From: Prauserella rugosa
GTDB taxonomy: Bacteria > Actinomycetota > Actinomycetes > Mycobacteriales > Pseudonocardiaceae
Direction: 5' to 3'
DNA length: 64,000 nucleotides
NCBI RefSeq assembly: GCF_000719975.1
Contig: NZ_JOIJ01000002.1
Location: forward strand, 1 to 64,000
The notes below the pieces were generated by a model that worked only from the letters and a program-made list of their open reading frames with translations, was not told the origin of the DNA and ran no database searches. Shown one piece after another: positions 31,643 to 40,802 of this stretch (its first letter is position 1; each line of letters opens with the position of its first letter). The translations under genes were made by a program, and so were the position numbers.

Positions 31643-34141
31643 ATGTCGAAACGCGAGATCATGCAGGCCTTCGTCGGCCTGCTGCTCGCGCTGCTCGTCG
31701 CGATCCTGTCCTCGACGATCGTCTCCAACGCACTCCCCAGGATCATCGCCGACCTCGACGGCACGCAGAGCCAGTACACCTGGGTGATCACGGCGATGCT
31801 GCTGACCTCGACGGCGACCACCCCCATCTGGGGCAAGCTCGCCGACCTGTTCAGCAAGAAGCTGCTGTACCAGCTGGCGATCATCATCTTCACCGTCGGC
31901 TCGGTGCTCGGCGGCTTCGCCCAGTCGATGCCCGAGCTGATCACCTACCGGGCCATCCAGGGCATCGGCATGGGTGGTCTGCAGGCGCTCGTCCAGGCCG
32001 TGATCGCCGCGATGATCTCGCCGCGCGAACGCGGCCGGTACTCGGGCTACATCGGCGCGACGTTCGCCGTCGCGACCGTGTCCGGCCCGCTGCTCGGCGG
32101 CATCATCGTCGACTCGCCACTCGGCTGGCGCTGGTGCTTCTGGGTCTGCGTGCCGATCGCGGTGCTCGCGCTGATCGTCCTCGGTAAGACGCTGAAGCTC
32201 CCGGTGATCAAGCGGGACGTGAAGATCGACTGGCTCGGCGCCACGCTCATCGTCGGCGGTGTCGCGCTCGTGCTCATCTGGGTCTCGCTCGCCGGTGACC
32301 AGTTCGACTGGTGGTCGACCACCACGGCGTTGTACCTCGGCGGCGCCGCGGTCGTCCTCGCGCTGGCGATCCTCGTCGAGGCGAAGGTCTCCGAACCGGT
32401 CGTGCCGCTCAAGCTGTTCCGCAATCGCTCGTTCAGCCTGACGGTCATCGGCACGCTCGCCGTCGGCACGGCGATGTTCGGTGGCGCGGTCTTCCTGGCG
32501 CAGTACTACCAGATCGCTCGCGGCTACTCCCCCACGCACGCGGGCCTGATGACGCTGCCGATGGTGCTCGGCCTCTTCCTGTCGTCCACGATCGCCGGTC
32601 AGGTGGTGTCGCGGATCGGCCGCACGAAGCCGTTCCTCGTCGCCGGCGCGGCGATCCTGGTGGTCGCACTCGGCCTGCTGGGCACGATCGACGCCGACAT
32701 CAACCTCGTGCAGATGGGCGCCTACCTGGCCCTGATGGGTACCGGCACCGGCATGCTCATGCAGAACCTCGTCCTGGTCGCGCAGAACACGGTCGGCATG
32801 CGGGACGTCGGCTCCAGCACCGCCGTCGTGACGTTCTTCCGCACCCTCGGCGGTTCGGCCGGTGTGTCGGCACTCGGCGCCGTACTGGCCAACAACGTCA
32901 CCGACTACATCGTCGAATCGGCAGCCGAACGCGGCCTGCCGATGGGAGCGGCCGCAGGCTCCGGAGGGGGCGGCAACACCCTCGACGTGGGCTCGCTGCC
33001 CGCGCCGGTGCAGGACATCGTGCGCCACGCCTACGGCGACGCGATCGGTGACGTGTTCTTCATCGGCGCGTGCGTCGCCGTGGTCACGTTGCTCGCGGTC
33101 ATCTTCATCAAGGAGACGCCGCTGCGCACGACCCTCGACATCACCGACGACGCCGAGCCGAAGAGCGACGCGGCCGCGGCCGAGGAGACCGCCGAACTCG
33201 CTGCGCCGGTGCCCGCCAACGGCCAGGCCGCGGCGGTTCCCGCGGCACGTGCGGCCGAGTCCGCGCCGCAGCGGCCCGCTCCCCTGTTCGCCGGCGGCAA
33301 CGGGGCGGCGCGCCGCACGGCGGTCGTGCACGGTGTGGTGACGGTCGGCGGTCAGCCCGCCTCGGGTGTCACACTCACCCTGACCGACGCCGCGGGTGCG
33401 CAGGTCGACCTGGCCAGGACCGGCGAGGACGGTGCGTTCCGGGTGGGCGGCCGGGAACCCGGCCGCTACATCCTGATCGCGGCCTCGGAGAACCTCCAGC
33501 CGTCGGCGCAGTCGGTGGAGCTGGGTTCGACGCCGTTGCACCGGGACATCGCACTGACCGGTTCCGGCCAGATCAGCGGCCGGGTGCGCACCCAGCAGAC
33601 CCGGCCGGTGGGCGGTGCGACGGTGGTGCTGACCGACGCAGGCGGCGACGTCCTCGACGCCAGCCTCACCGGCGGCGACGGCTGGTACCGCTTCCCGGAC
33701 GTCTCCGGCGGCGCGTACACACTCGCGGTCACGGCCCAGGGCTACCGCCCGCAGGCCACGCCCGTGCGGATGTCCACAGGGGAACGCATCACCCAGGACA
33801 TCGAGCTCACCGCCGCGGGACACCTCGAAGGGATCGTGCGGTCCGAACTCAGCGGTGCGGCCGTCCCGGAGGCTCGCGTCGTGCTGCTCGACGAGAACGG
33901 GAACGTCTCGGGCGTCACGATGACCGCGGCCGACGGGTCGTACCGGTTCGACGACGTCGACTACGGCCAGTACACCGTGATCGCCAGCGGATACGGCCCG
34001 GCCACCGCGACCGTGCGCGTCACGGGTGAGGCCGAGGGCTCGCTGGACTTCGAACTCGGCTACTCGTCGGACAACGCACTCGGCCGCGAGCGCACCGACG
34101 GTGCGGACGTGGCCAGCGACTCGGACACGCCGCAGGCGTAG
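31643..34141 (+). CDS. DHA2-type MFS transporter fused to three carboxypeptidase-regulatory-like domains
   Basis: An 832-residue protein. Residues 1 to ~500 are a 14-helix drug:proton antiporter of the EmrB/QacA family, with motif A-like GKLADLFSKK and motif C-like GPLLGGIIVD. A flexible Ala/Pro/Glu-rich linker (500-555) leads to three beta-sandwich repeats of about 82 residues each (~558-640, 641-724, 725-812), every one with V-x-G-x-V ... G-x-F/YRF ... G-x-Y and resembling the CarboxypepD_reg/CNA-B-like fold. ATG 31643 is the first standard start. The better ribosome site points to an ACG at 31601, which would add 14 residues. The C-terminal domains lie on the same side as the C-terminus of the transporter, expected to be cytoplasmic, which makes their role puzzling. 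Confidence 0.88.
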   Translation: MSKREIMQAFVGLLLALLVAILSSTIVSNALPRIIADLDGTQSQYTWVITAMLLTSTATTPIWGKLADLFSKKLLYQLAIIIFTVGSVLGGFAQSMPELITYRAIQGIGMGGLQALVQAVIAAMISPRERGRYSGYIGATFAVATVSGPLLGGIIVDSPLGWRWCFWVCVPIAVLALIVLGKTLKLPVIKRDVKIDWLGATLIVGGVALVLIWVSLAGDQFDWWSTTTALYLGGAAVVLALAILVEAKVSEPVVPLKLFRNRSFSLTVIGTLAVGTAMFGGAVFLAQYYQIARGYSPTHAGLMTLPMVLGLFLSSTIAGQVVSRIGRTKPFLVAGAAILVVALGLLGTIDADINLVQMGAYLALMGTGTGMLMQNLVLVAQNTVGMRDVGSSTAVVTFFRTLGGSAGVSALGAVLANNVTDYIVESAAERGLPMGAAAGSGGGGNTLDVGSLPAPVQDIVRHAYGDAIGDVFFIGACVAVVTLLAVIFIKETPLRTTLDITDDAEPKSDAAAAEETAELAAPVPANGQAAAVPAARAAESAPQRPAPLFAGGNGAARRTAVVHGVVTVGGQPASGVTLTLTDAAGAQVDLARTGEDGAFRVGGREPGRYILIAASENLQPSAQSVELGSTPLHRDIALTGSGQISGRVRTQQTRPVGGATVVLTDAGGDVLDASLTGGDGWYRFPDVSGGAYTLAVTAQGYRPQATPVRMSTGERITQDIELTAAGHLEGIVRSELSGAAVPEARVVLLDENGNVSGVTMTAADGSYRFDDVDYGQYTVIASGYGPATATVRVTGEAEGSLDFELGYSSDNALGRERTDGADVASDSDTPQA

Positions 34142-34150
34142 TCCCCACCA

Positions 34151-34196
34151 CGAGGGTGGCGGTACGGGCGTTCGGGGGCCCGTACCGCCACCCTCG
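34151..34196 (+). terminator. Strong terminator after fused MFS gene
   Basis: Perfect 19-bp arms (34151-34169 and 34178-34196) with an 8-nt loop, 9 bp after the stop codon and before the cupin gene. Confidence 0.88.
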
Positions 34197-34250
34197 TCGC
34201 CGGTACCCGGACGCTCCGGTGCCGGGCGCGTGGTCTTCTATGCTCCGGAC

Positions 34251-34697
34251 ATGTCCACACCGCACCGCCCGCCGCTGGCCGAGACGCTCGATCTGGAACC
34301 GCATCCCGAGGGCGGCTGGTTCCGGCGCACCTGGACCTCCGGCCACAGCCATCGGCCGGAGGGATACCCTTCCGACCGTCCACTCGCGACCGGAATCCAC
34401 TATCTGCTGGCCTCCGGCGAGGAATCCGCGTGGCATCGCGTGCGCAGCGACGAACTGTGGCTGTGGCACCGCGGCGGACCGCTCACGCTCTCGCTCGGCG
34501 GATCGGGCGAGCGGCCCGCGGCCGAGCCGCAGCGGTACGTCCTCGGCCCCGACGTCGAACAGGGCCACCACCTGCAGGTCACCGTCCCCGGCGGCGTGTG
34601 GCAGTCGGCCCGGCCGGTCACGGACGACGTGCTCGTGTCGTGCATCGTCTGCCCCGGCTTCGATTTCGCCGACTTCACCCTGCTCCCCGGCGACTGA
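34251..34697 (+). CDS. Cupin-fold DUF985 family protein
   Basis: A 148-residue single-domain cupin. LDLEPHPEGGWFRRTW at the N-terminus, IHYLLASGEESAWHRVRSDELWLWHRGGPL (metal-binding His region), and a C-terminal ending VCPGFDFADFTLL are characteristic of the DUF985 family. Structures of relatives show a metal-containing beta barrel, but the reaction is unknown. It is separated from the transporter by a strong terminator and from the GDSL gene by 67 bp. Confidence 0.87.
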   Translation: MSTPHRPPLAETLDLEPHPEGGWFRRTWTSGHSHRPEGYPSDRPLATGIHYLLASGEESAWHRVRSDELWLWHRGGPLTLSLGGSGERPAAEPQRYVLGPDVEQGHHLQVTVPGGVWQSARPVTDDVLVSCIVCPGFDFADFTLLPGD

Positions 34698-34764
34698 CGC
34701 GCACACCGCGACGCCGGGTGAGCGTGTGCGCGGACACACGGCCGGCAGGGATACAGTCCGAGGA

Positions 34765-35532
34765 ATGATCCAGCGGTTCGTCGCACTGGGAGACTCGTTC
34801 ACGGAAGGGGTCGGGGACGACGATCCCGCCTACCCCAACGGCGTCCGAGGCTGGGCCGATCGCGTCGCCGAGGCACTCGCCGCCGCCGACCCCTCGGTGA
34901 CCTACGCCAATCTGGCGGTCCGTGGCCGCCTGCTCGACCGCATCGTCGCCGAACAGATCGATCCCGCCCTCACGATGCGACCCGACCTCGTGACGCTGTA
35001 CGCAGGCGGGAACGACCTGATGCGCCCGCGGCCGGACATCGACCGGCTCGCCGAGACCTACGACGTGGCCGTCGGCAAACTCGCCGCATCCGGCGCCACC
35101 GTCGTGCTGTTCACCGGCGTCGACGGCATCGAGGACCCGGTGTTCCGCAAGATGCGCGGGCGGACGGCCGTCTACAACGAACACGTACGCCTCATCGCGG
35201 CCCGGCACGGCGCGCTGGTCGTGGACATGTGGGCGATGCGGGCGCTGCGCGACCGTCGCATGTGGTCCGCGGACCGGATCCATCTCGGCCCCGACGGGCA
35301 CACGACCGTCGCCAAGGCGGTACTCGACACGCTCGGCGTGCCGCACCGCGTGCCGCCGGTCGAGCTCGGCCCGCCGCCTGCCACGACCGCGGCACAACGC
35401 CGTGCCGAGAACCTGCACTGGGCGCGCACCCACGTCGTGCCCTGGATCGGCAGGCGGCTGCGTGGCACGTCCTCCGGCGACGCCGTGACGGCGAAACGCC
35501 CCGAGCCGGCCCCGGTCGTCTCCCGGCCATGA
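34765..35532 (+). CDS. SGNH/GDSL hydrolase family protein
   Basis: A 255-residue esterase-type hydrolase. Block I is VALGDSFTEGVGD with the nucleophilic Ser, the Gly of block II is in NLAVRGRLLDRI, block III is YAGGNDLMRP with the Asn, and block V is DRIHLGPDGH with catalytic Asp and His. No signal peptide is present, so it is cytoplasmic or unconventionally located. A C-terminal basic, Pro-rich tail of about 30 residues extends past the fold. Likely an acyl-ester hydrolase of unknown substrate. Confidence 0.9.
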   Translation: MIQRFVALGDSFTEGVGDDDPAYPNGVRGWADRVAEALAAADPSVTYANLAVRGRLLDRIVAEQIDPALTMRPDLVTLYAGGNDLMRPRPDIDRLAETYDVAVGKLAASGATVVLFTGVDGIEDPVFRKMRGRTAVYNEHVRLIAARHGALVVDMWAMRALRDRRMWSADRIHLGPDGHTTVAKAVLDTLGVPHRVPPVELGPPPATTAAQRRAENLHWARTHVVPWIGRRLRGTSSGDAVTAKRPEPAPVVSRP

Positions 35533-35624
35533 ACGTCCCGGGGCCGCGGCGTGCCTCGCCGCGTCTCCCGGTGCTCGCCCTGCACTACCGCCTGACCCCA
35601 CGCCGCTGAGCGGGCCCCGAACAG

Positions 35625-35675
35625 CCGGAAGGGCCGGTTCCCACGGCGCAGGCAAGTGGGAACCGGCCCTTCCGG
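35625..35675. terminator. Bidirectional terminator between GDSL and SPFH genes
   Basis: Perfect 20-bp arms (35625-35644 and 35656-35675) with an 11-nt loop, placed between two convergent genes. Confidence 0.88.
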
Positions 35676-35700
35676 TGTTACGAGTTACCGCTGCAGATGC

Positions 35701-37143
35701 TCACTGCTGCCGCGGCGGGCCACCGAAAGGCGGGCCCTGCGGCGGGAACTGCCCACCCTGCGGAGGCTGCGGCGGCTGCTGGGGCGGCTGCTGACCCGGG
35801 TTACCGCCGTACGGCCCCGCCTGCGGCGGCTGCTGCTGCGGAGGCTGCTGGGGCTGTGCCTGCTGGGGCGGCGGGGTCTGCGGGGCGGACGGCTGCGCGG
35901 GCGGCACCGGCGGGAGCTCCGGCGACGACTCGGCCTCCTCCTTCTCCTTCTCCTGCGACGAGCCCGTCTGCACGGGCTGGCCGCCACCGAGCGCCTGCAG
36001 CGCGGCAGGCGGCGGGGGCGGCGCGGACGGCGTGCCGTGCAGCGGGCCGACCTCCTGGCGGGCGACCTTCTCGGCCTCGCGCACGGCCTCGGCGACGCTC
36101 GGGTCCGACTTGGTGTCGAACCACGCGGCAACCTCCTCGTCCTCGAGCGGCGGCATCTCGGTCTGGTCGTCCTTCGGCGGCTCGTACCGGAACACGCCGT
36201 CCTCGCCGGGAGCGCCGAGCTGGCGGGCGAAGCCCTCGAGGGCCTTGCCGTACTCGCTCGGGATCATCCACACCTTGTTCGCGTCGCCCTGGGCCATCTG
36301 CGGCAGCGTCTGCAGGTACTGGTAGGCCAGCACCTCCGGCGTCGGCTTGCCGGCCTTGATCGCGGCGAACACCTTCTCGATGGCCTTGGCCTGGCCCTGA
36401 GCCTGCAGGTACCGGGCGGCACGTTCACCCTGCGCGCGCAGGATGCGGGACTGGCGCTCGGCCTCCGCGGACAGGATCGCAGCCTGCTTCGAACCCTCTG
36501 CGGCGAGGATCTGGCTCTGCTTCTGGCCTTCGGCCGTCTTGATGGCCGACTCCCGCTCACCTTCGGCGGTCAGCACCATGGCGCGCTTCTCCCGGTCGGC
36601 GCGCATCTGCTTCTCCATCGAGTCCTGAATGGAGGGAGGCGGGTCGATGGCCTTCAGCTCGACCCGCGCCACGCGGATACCCCAGCGGCCGGTCGCCTCG
36701 TCGAGCACGCCCCGCAGCTGCTGGTTGATGTTGTCGCGAGAGGTCAGCGCGTCCTCGAGGCTCATGCCACCGACGAGGTTGCGCAGTGTCGTCGTGGTCA
36801 GCTGTTCCACACCGACGATGTAGTTCGAGATCTCGTACACCGCGGCGCGGGAGTCGGTGACCTGGAAGTACACGACCGTGTCGATCGAGACCGTCAGGTT
36901 GTCCTGGGTGATCACCGGCTGCGGCGGGAACGAGACGACCTGTTCCCGCAGGTCGACCTTCGCGCGCACCTTGTCCAGGAACGGCACGAGGAAGTTCAGG
37001 CCGGGACCCGCCACGACCTTGAACCGCCCGAGCCGCTCGATGACGGCCGATTGTGATTGTGGCACCACCATGAGCGCTTTCGAGATCGTGACGACCACGA
37101 GAAGCGCGATGACGGCGACAACAATGATTCCTGCTGTCGACAC
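35701..37143 (-). CDS. SPFH/stomatin-family membrane protein with Pro/Gln-rich tail
   Basis: A 480-residue protein. An N-terminal membrane anchor (IIVVAVIALLVVVTISKAL) is followed by the SPFH/band-7 domain (VVPQSQSAVIERLGRF ... VDLREQVVSFPPQPVITQDNL ... VYFQVTD), then an Ala/Glu/Gln coiled coil (~residues 185-265) that drives oligomerisation, and a C-terminal domain ending in about 100 residues of Pro/Gln/Gly. Actinobacterial relatives organise membrane microdomains and may support protein quality control. It forms an operon with a second, shorter SPFH protein and an NfeD protein, the usual partner. Confidence 0.9.
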   Translation of the reverse strand: MSTAGIIVVAVIALLVVVTISKALMVVPQSQSAVIERLGRFKVVAGPGLNFLVPFLDKVRAKVDLREQVVSFPPQPVITQDNLTVSIDTVVYFQVTDSRAAVYEISNYIVGVEQLTTTTLRNLVGGMSLEDALTSRDNINQQLRGVLDEATGRWGIRVARVELKAIDPPPSIQDSMEKQMRADREKRAMVLTAEGERESAIKTAEGQKQSQILAAEGSKQAAILSAEAERQSRILRAQGERAARYLQAQGQAKAIEKVFAAIKAGKPTPEVLAYQYLQTLPQMAQGDANKVWMIPSEYGKALEGFARQLGAPGEDGVFRYEPPKDDQTEMPPLEDEEVAAWFDTKSDPSVAEAVREAEKVARQEVGPLHGTPSAPPPPPAALQALGGGQPVQTGSSQEKEKEEAESSPELPPVPPAQPSAPQTPPPQQAQPQQPPQQQPPQAGPYGGNPGQQPPQQPPQPPQGGQFPPQGPPFGGPPRQQ

Positions 37144-37191
37144 GTGTTCCTCTCCCCTTCACTGTGCGGACCGGTTGTCCTTCTGGTGCGA

Positions 37192-37821
37192 TCACGCGCC
37201 CGCGTGGCCGCTCCGGTCAGCGTCTGTTGGATGTGCACGCGGCGCCGGCCGTTCCGCGTGCTCTGGTTGCGGCGCATCCGCCGGCGTCACGTCGACCTCG
37301 CCGATCCGCACGCCCCACGGGGCGCACTCCCGGTCCGCCCGGTCGCGCAGGTGCGGAGCCAGTACCGCGCCGCCCTGCACCGACCGCAGCTGTTCGGCCG
37401 CCGTCCTGCCTCCGAGCTCCCGCAGCGCCGTGGTGACGACGCGTTCGACACTCTCCATGTGGCTCGGCTCCCGCCTGGCGGTCGTGCCGTCCGGCGCCGG
37501 ACGGTCGTAGACCGCGGCACGCGCGTCCGTCACCCGGAACCGCACAGTCACCACGACGCCGACGGCGGCGCCGTCGGCCGTGACCACCGGCTGGGCCGGC
37601 ATGCGCAGGATCTGCTCCCGCAGATCGACCCTCGCGCGCACCCGGTCGACGAACGGGACGAGCAGCCGCAGGCCGGTGCCGGCCACGGTGCGGAACCGGC
37701 CGCCCCGCTCCACCACCACCGCCTGCTCGGGCCGCACGCGCAGCAGCGCCTTCGGCGCGACCACGAGGGCGGCCAGAACCACCACGACGGTCACGACCGC
37801 GACGACGGTGGCGTTGTCCAC
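37192..37821 (-). CDS. Short divergent SPFH-domain paralogue
   Basis: A 209-residue protein aligned over its first ~165 residues with the neighbouring stomatin: membrane anchor, then VRPEQAVVVERGGRFRTVAGTGLRLLVPFVDRVRARVDLREQILRMPAQPVVTADG. It stops before the coiled coil that relatives need for oligomerisation and ends in a His/Pro/Asp-rich tail. It may be a dominant partner subunit or a decaying duplicate. It is 48 bp upstream of the full-length gene and 66 bp downstream of the NfeD gene in the same direction. Confidence 0.75.
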   Translation of the reverse strand: MDNATVVAVVTVVVVLAALVVAPKALLRVRPEQAVVVERGGRFRTVAGTGLRLLVPFVDRVRARVDLREQILRMPAQPVVTADGAAVGVVVTVRFRVTDARAAVYDRPAPDGTTARREPSHMESVERVVTTALRELGGRTAAEQLRSVQGGAVLAPHLRDRADRECAPWGVRIGEVDVTPADAPQPEHAERPAPRAHPTDADRSGHAGA

Positions 37822-37887
37822 TCCTGCTCCTTCTCGACGTGGACGGTGGATGCGACTCGGAAAATTCCGCCCGAGGGAACGCGGGCG

Positions 37888-38319
37888 TCAGATCTCCGCC
37901 GCCACCACCGCGGTGGCGCCTTCGATCTCCACGACGGTGACCTGCGTGCCCGGATCGATGACGTAGCCGTCGGCCATGGCGCGCGCCGACCAGGTGTCAC
38001 CGGCCAGCTTGACCTGGCCGCCGTGCACGTCCACCCGCGAGAGCGTGACCGCGTGGGTGCCCACGAGGGCCTCGGAGTTGGTCTTCACACCGGGTCCGGC
38101 CAGGAACCGGCGCTTGAGTGCGGGTCTGGCCAGGAACAACAGTCCCGACGAGGCGATCGCGAACACGGCCACGTCCACGTAGGGGTTGCCGGTGATCGCC
38201 TCCGACGCCGCCCCGGCCAGCGCGCCGAGTCCGAGCATCAGCAGCACGAAGTCGCCGGACAACACCTCGGCCACGATCAAGACGATGCCGACGATGAGCC
38301 AGATGAGCGCCGCTGTCAT
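37888..38319 (-). CDS. NfeD-family membrane protein
   Basis: A 143-residue short NfeD protein with three to four hydrophobic segments in residues 1-70 and a C-terminal OB-fold soluble domain (about 80-143: NSEALVGTHAVTLSRVDVHGGQVKLAGDTWSARA...VTVVEIEGATAVV). NfeD proteins work with stomatin-like proteins at membrane microdomains, and the two SPFH genes follow directly. ATG 38319 is preceded by a GGGAG at 8 nt. Confidence 0.9.
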   Translation of the reverse strand: MTAALIWLIVGIVLIVAEVLSGDFVLLMLGLGALAGAASEAITGNPYVDVAVFAIASSGLLFLARPALKRRFLAGPGVKTNSEALVGTHAVTLSRVDVHGGQVKLAGDTWSARAMADGYVIDPGTQVTVVEIEGATAVVAAEI

Positions 38320-38412
38320 GGACACATGCTCCCAGATCGATGATGTCGGGATGAACCGGATCACACGCCGTGACCCACGCGTGATCTCGGGTGCCCGCCG
38401 TGCGGCGTGCGG

Positions 38413-39225
38413 TCACTCCGACGGTTCGGTGACGAAGTCGATCAACCGTTCGACCGCGCCGATGAGCGGCGTCTCGACGTCGCGGAAACTGCCGACCGCG
38501 GCCAGCACGCGCTGCCAACCCTCGTAGGTCTCGCCCCAGCCGAGCGCATCGCACACCCCGCGCTTCCACTCGGTGCCCTTCGGAACGCGCGGCCAGGCCT
38601 CGATGCCGAGCGCGTCGGGTTTGACGGCCTCCCAGATGTCGACGTACGGGTGCCCGGTGATCATCACGTCGGGGTCGGTGATGCCCTCGACGATCCGCGA
38701 CTCCTTACTTCCGGGCACGAGGTGGTCGACCAGCACACCGAGCCTGCGCCCCGGCCCGGTGCCGAACTCGGCGATCGCGTCGGCCAGCACGTCCACGCCG
38801 TCCAGCGGCTCCACGACGACGCCCTCCACGCGCAGGTCGTGTCCCCAGATCCGCTCCACGAGCTCGGCGTCGTGCTTGCCTTCGACCCAGATGCGCGAGT
38901 CGCGGGCCACCCTGGCGCGCAGGCCGTCCACGTGCACCGAGCCCGACGCCGAGCGCGCCGGTGCCTGCTGTGGCTGTTGCGCGCCGCGGGCCGGCACGAG
39001 CGTCACCGGCTTGCCCTCGAGCAGGAAGGCGGCGGGGCCGAGCGGGAAGACCCGGTGTGTGCCGTGCCGGTCCTCGAGGACGGCGTTGCCGTGCTCCAGA
39101 CGGACCAGGGCGCCGCAGAACCCGCTCGCCGGGTCCTCCACGACGAGGCCGGGGTCCGCCGGGACCTCGGGCACCTTGCGCTTGCGAGCGCCGGACAGGA
39201 TGTCGCCATACGCGTGGGATCGCAC
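38413..39225 (-). CDS. DUF3097 family protein
   Basis: A 270-residue actinobacterial protein of unknown function. It begins VRSHAYGDILSG with a basic RKRKVPEVPADPGLVVED segment; the C-terminal half contains IWVEGKHDAELVERIWG and GVLVDHLVPGSKE, which look like a Toprim-type acidic core (Glu ... Asp-x-Asp-like), and HPYVDIWEAVKP. A nucleic-acid-processing role is inferred from that resemblance only. GTG 39225 is the likely start. The family is conserved in actinobacterial cores. Confidence 0.82.
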   Translation of the reverse strand: MRSHAYGDILSGARKRKVPEVPADPGLVVEDPASGFCGALVRLEHGNAVLEDRHGTHRVFPLGPAAFLLEGKPVTLVPARGAQQPQQAPARSASGSVHVDGLRARVARDSRIWVEGKHDAELVERIWGHDLRVEGVVVEPLDGVDVLADAIAEFGTGPGRRLGVLVDHLVPGSKESRIVEGITDPDVMITGHPYVDIWEAVKPDALGIEAWPRVPKGTEWKRGVCDALGWGETYEGWQRVLAAVGSFRDVETPLIGAVERLIDFVTEPSE

Positions 39226-39284
39226 GACCCGAGAACCTAGCGGCACGGCCCGGCGCAGTCCGGGAGCGCCACGCGCGGCAGACC

Positions 39285-40112
39285 TCAGAACAGGGGCCAG
39301 GGAACGGCCTGCCACTCCCCGCTCGGCGCCGGGTGCACGCCCGTGGCGATGAGAGCGTCCGTGCGGGCGGCGAGTGCGGCGATCTCGGCGGCCGTCAGGT
39401 GGGCCGACAGCGTCTCGCCGAGCTCGCGGTCCAGCGTCCACCGGAGCTTGCGGAGCTTGTCGAGTGCCTCGTCGGGAAGCGGCTCGCCGGTCCACCCCCA
39501 GAGCACGGTGCGCAACTTGGGGTCGCTGTGCAGGCAGATGCCGTGGTCGATGCCGTAGATGCGCCCGTCGGCACCGGGCAGGATGTGCCCGCCCTTGCGG
39601 TCGGTGTTGTTGACCACGACGTCGAGGATCGCGAGGTCGCGCAACCCCGGCCGGTCGGCGTGGGCGACCACGAGCGGGTCACCGTCCTCGTCGGCGGCCC
39701 GCAGCACCACGCGCCAGCCGTCGGGCAGGTCCTCGGGTGCGACGACGTCGACGAGTTCGTCGGTGTCGTCGGTGTCGATCCACAGCTGCACCATGCCGTC
39801 GCCGAACGGGCCCTCCCGCAGCACCGTGGGTGGCACGTGGCCGATCTCGGCGGCCTGGGCGATCAGCGCCGTGGCGACCTCGCGCCCTGCGAGGGTGCCG
39901 TCGGGGAAGTCCCACAGCGGCCGTTCCCCCGCCACCGGCTTGTACACGACCTCGGCCTGCAGCCCGTCGAGCTCCACGGAGCCGAACAACGTCACGTTGG
40001 AGGCGTCGACGAGCCTGCCCTCGACCTCGATCCGCCCACGCGTGATCAGTTCGGCCACGGCGGGATCCGCCGGGTCGACGGGCCGGTCACGGTCGTTGGG
40101 GGCCTCGGACAC
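39285..40112 (-). CDS. SCO1664-family kinase-like protein
   Basis: A 275-residue protein with remote resemblance to phosphatidylinositol 3/4-kinases. The segment AEVVYKPVAGERPLWDFP carries a candidate ATP-binding Lys, AILDVVVNNTDRKGGHIL resembles the catalytic loop (NTDR in place of HxxN), and GIDHGICLHSDPKL the DHG metal site. The substrate is unknown. It lies 6 nt downstream of the DUF3090 gene, a pairing conserved across actinobacteria. Confidence 0.87.
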   Translation of the reverse strand: MSEAPNDRDRPVDPADPAVAELITRGRIEVEGRLVDASNVTLFGSVELDGLQAEVVYKPVAGERPLWDFPDGTLAGREVATALIAQAAEIGHVPPTVLREGPFGDGMVQLWIDTDDTDELVDVVAPEDLPDGWRVVLRAADEDGDPLVVAHADRPGLRDLAILDVVVNNTDRKGGHILPGADGRIYGIDHGICLHSDPKLRTVLWGWTGEPLPDEALDKLRKLRWTLDRELGETLSAHLTAAEIAALAARTDALIATGVHPAPSGEWQAVPWPLF

Positions 40113-40118
40113 CTCGCC

Positions 40119-40697
40119 TCAGCCCTCGTCGGTGAGTTCCGAGTCGCGCCGGTACCCGTTCTGGCGTGGGCAGATGTGCCCTGCCGGGTCGAGTGGTTCG
40201 CCGCACAGCGGGCACGGCTTCCTCCCGGCACCGACGACCCGGTCGGCGCGCGAGGCGAACGCACGGGCCGCCGCGGGGCTGAGGAACACCCGCACCGCGT
40301 CGGGACCCTCCTCGGTGTCGTCGAGCACGACCGTCTCGTCGACCTCGCCCTCGGTGACGGCGAGCAGTTCGATCACGACGGCCTGGGTCTCGGCGTCCCA
40401 GCCCAGCCCCATGGTGCCGACGCGGAACTCCTCCTCGACCGGCACGGAGAGCGGGTCGTTGTCGAGGAGTTCGTCCGGCGCCTCGTCGGGGACTTCGGCG
40501 TCGAACCTGCTGGCGATCTCCTCGAGCAGCGAGCTCAGACGTTCGGCGAGCACGGAGACCTGCTGCTTCTCGATGGTCACGCTGATGGTGCGCGTGTCCT
40601 CGGTGGCCTGCAGGTAGAACGTGCGATCACCGGGTTCCCCGACGGTTCCCGCGACGAACCGGTCGGGCTGGCGGAAGACGTGGATGACACGAGCCAT
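40119..40697 (-). CDS. DUF3090 family protein with zinc-ribbon tail
   Basis: A 192-residue protein. The N-terminal domain (RVIHVFRQPDRFVAGTVGEPGDRTFYLQA) is the DUF3090 signature; the middle is acidic. The C-terminus PCPLCGEPLDPAGHICPRQNG forms a C-x2-C ... H-x-C zinc ribbon. Function unknown. It is first of a two-gene leftward unit with the SCO1664 protein. In mycobacteria the next gene upstream is, as I recall, the histidine-phosphatase-like phosphomutase, which here is 20 kb away. Confidence 0.9.
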   Translation of the reverse strand: MARVIHVFRQPDRFVAGTVGEPGDRTFYLQATEDTRTISVTIEKQQVSVLAERLSSLLEEIASRFDAEVPDEAPDELLDNDPLSVPVEEEFRVGTMGLGWDAETQAVVIELLAVTEGEVDETVVLDDTEEGPDAVRVFLSPAAARAFASRADRVVGAGRKPCPLCGEPLDPAGHICPRQNGYRRDSELTDEG

Positions 40698-40802
40698 GGC
40701 CCTTACGACCCTAAGCCAACTTCCCCGCCGGGTCTCGTCCGGGTGCGGCGCGTCTCGTGATCTTGTCGATGCGCCGCGGCCCGTGCCTCTAGGCTGGCGC
40801 GC

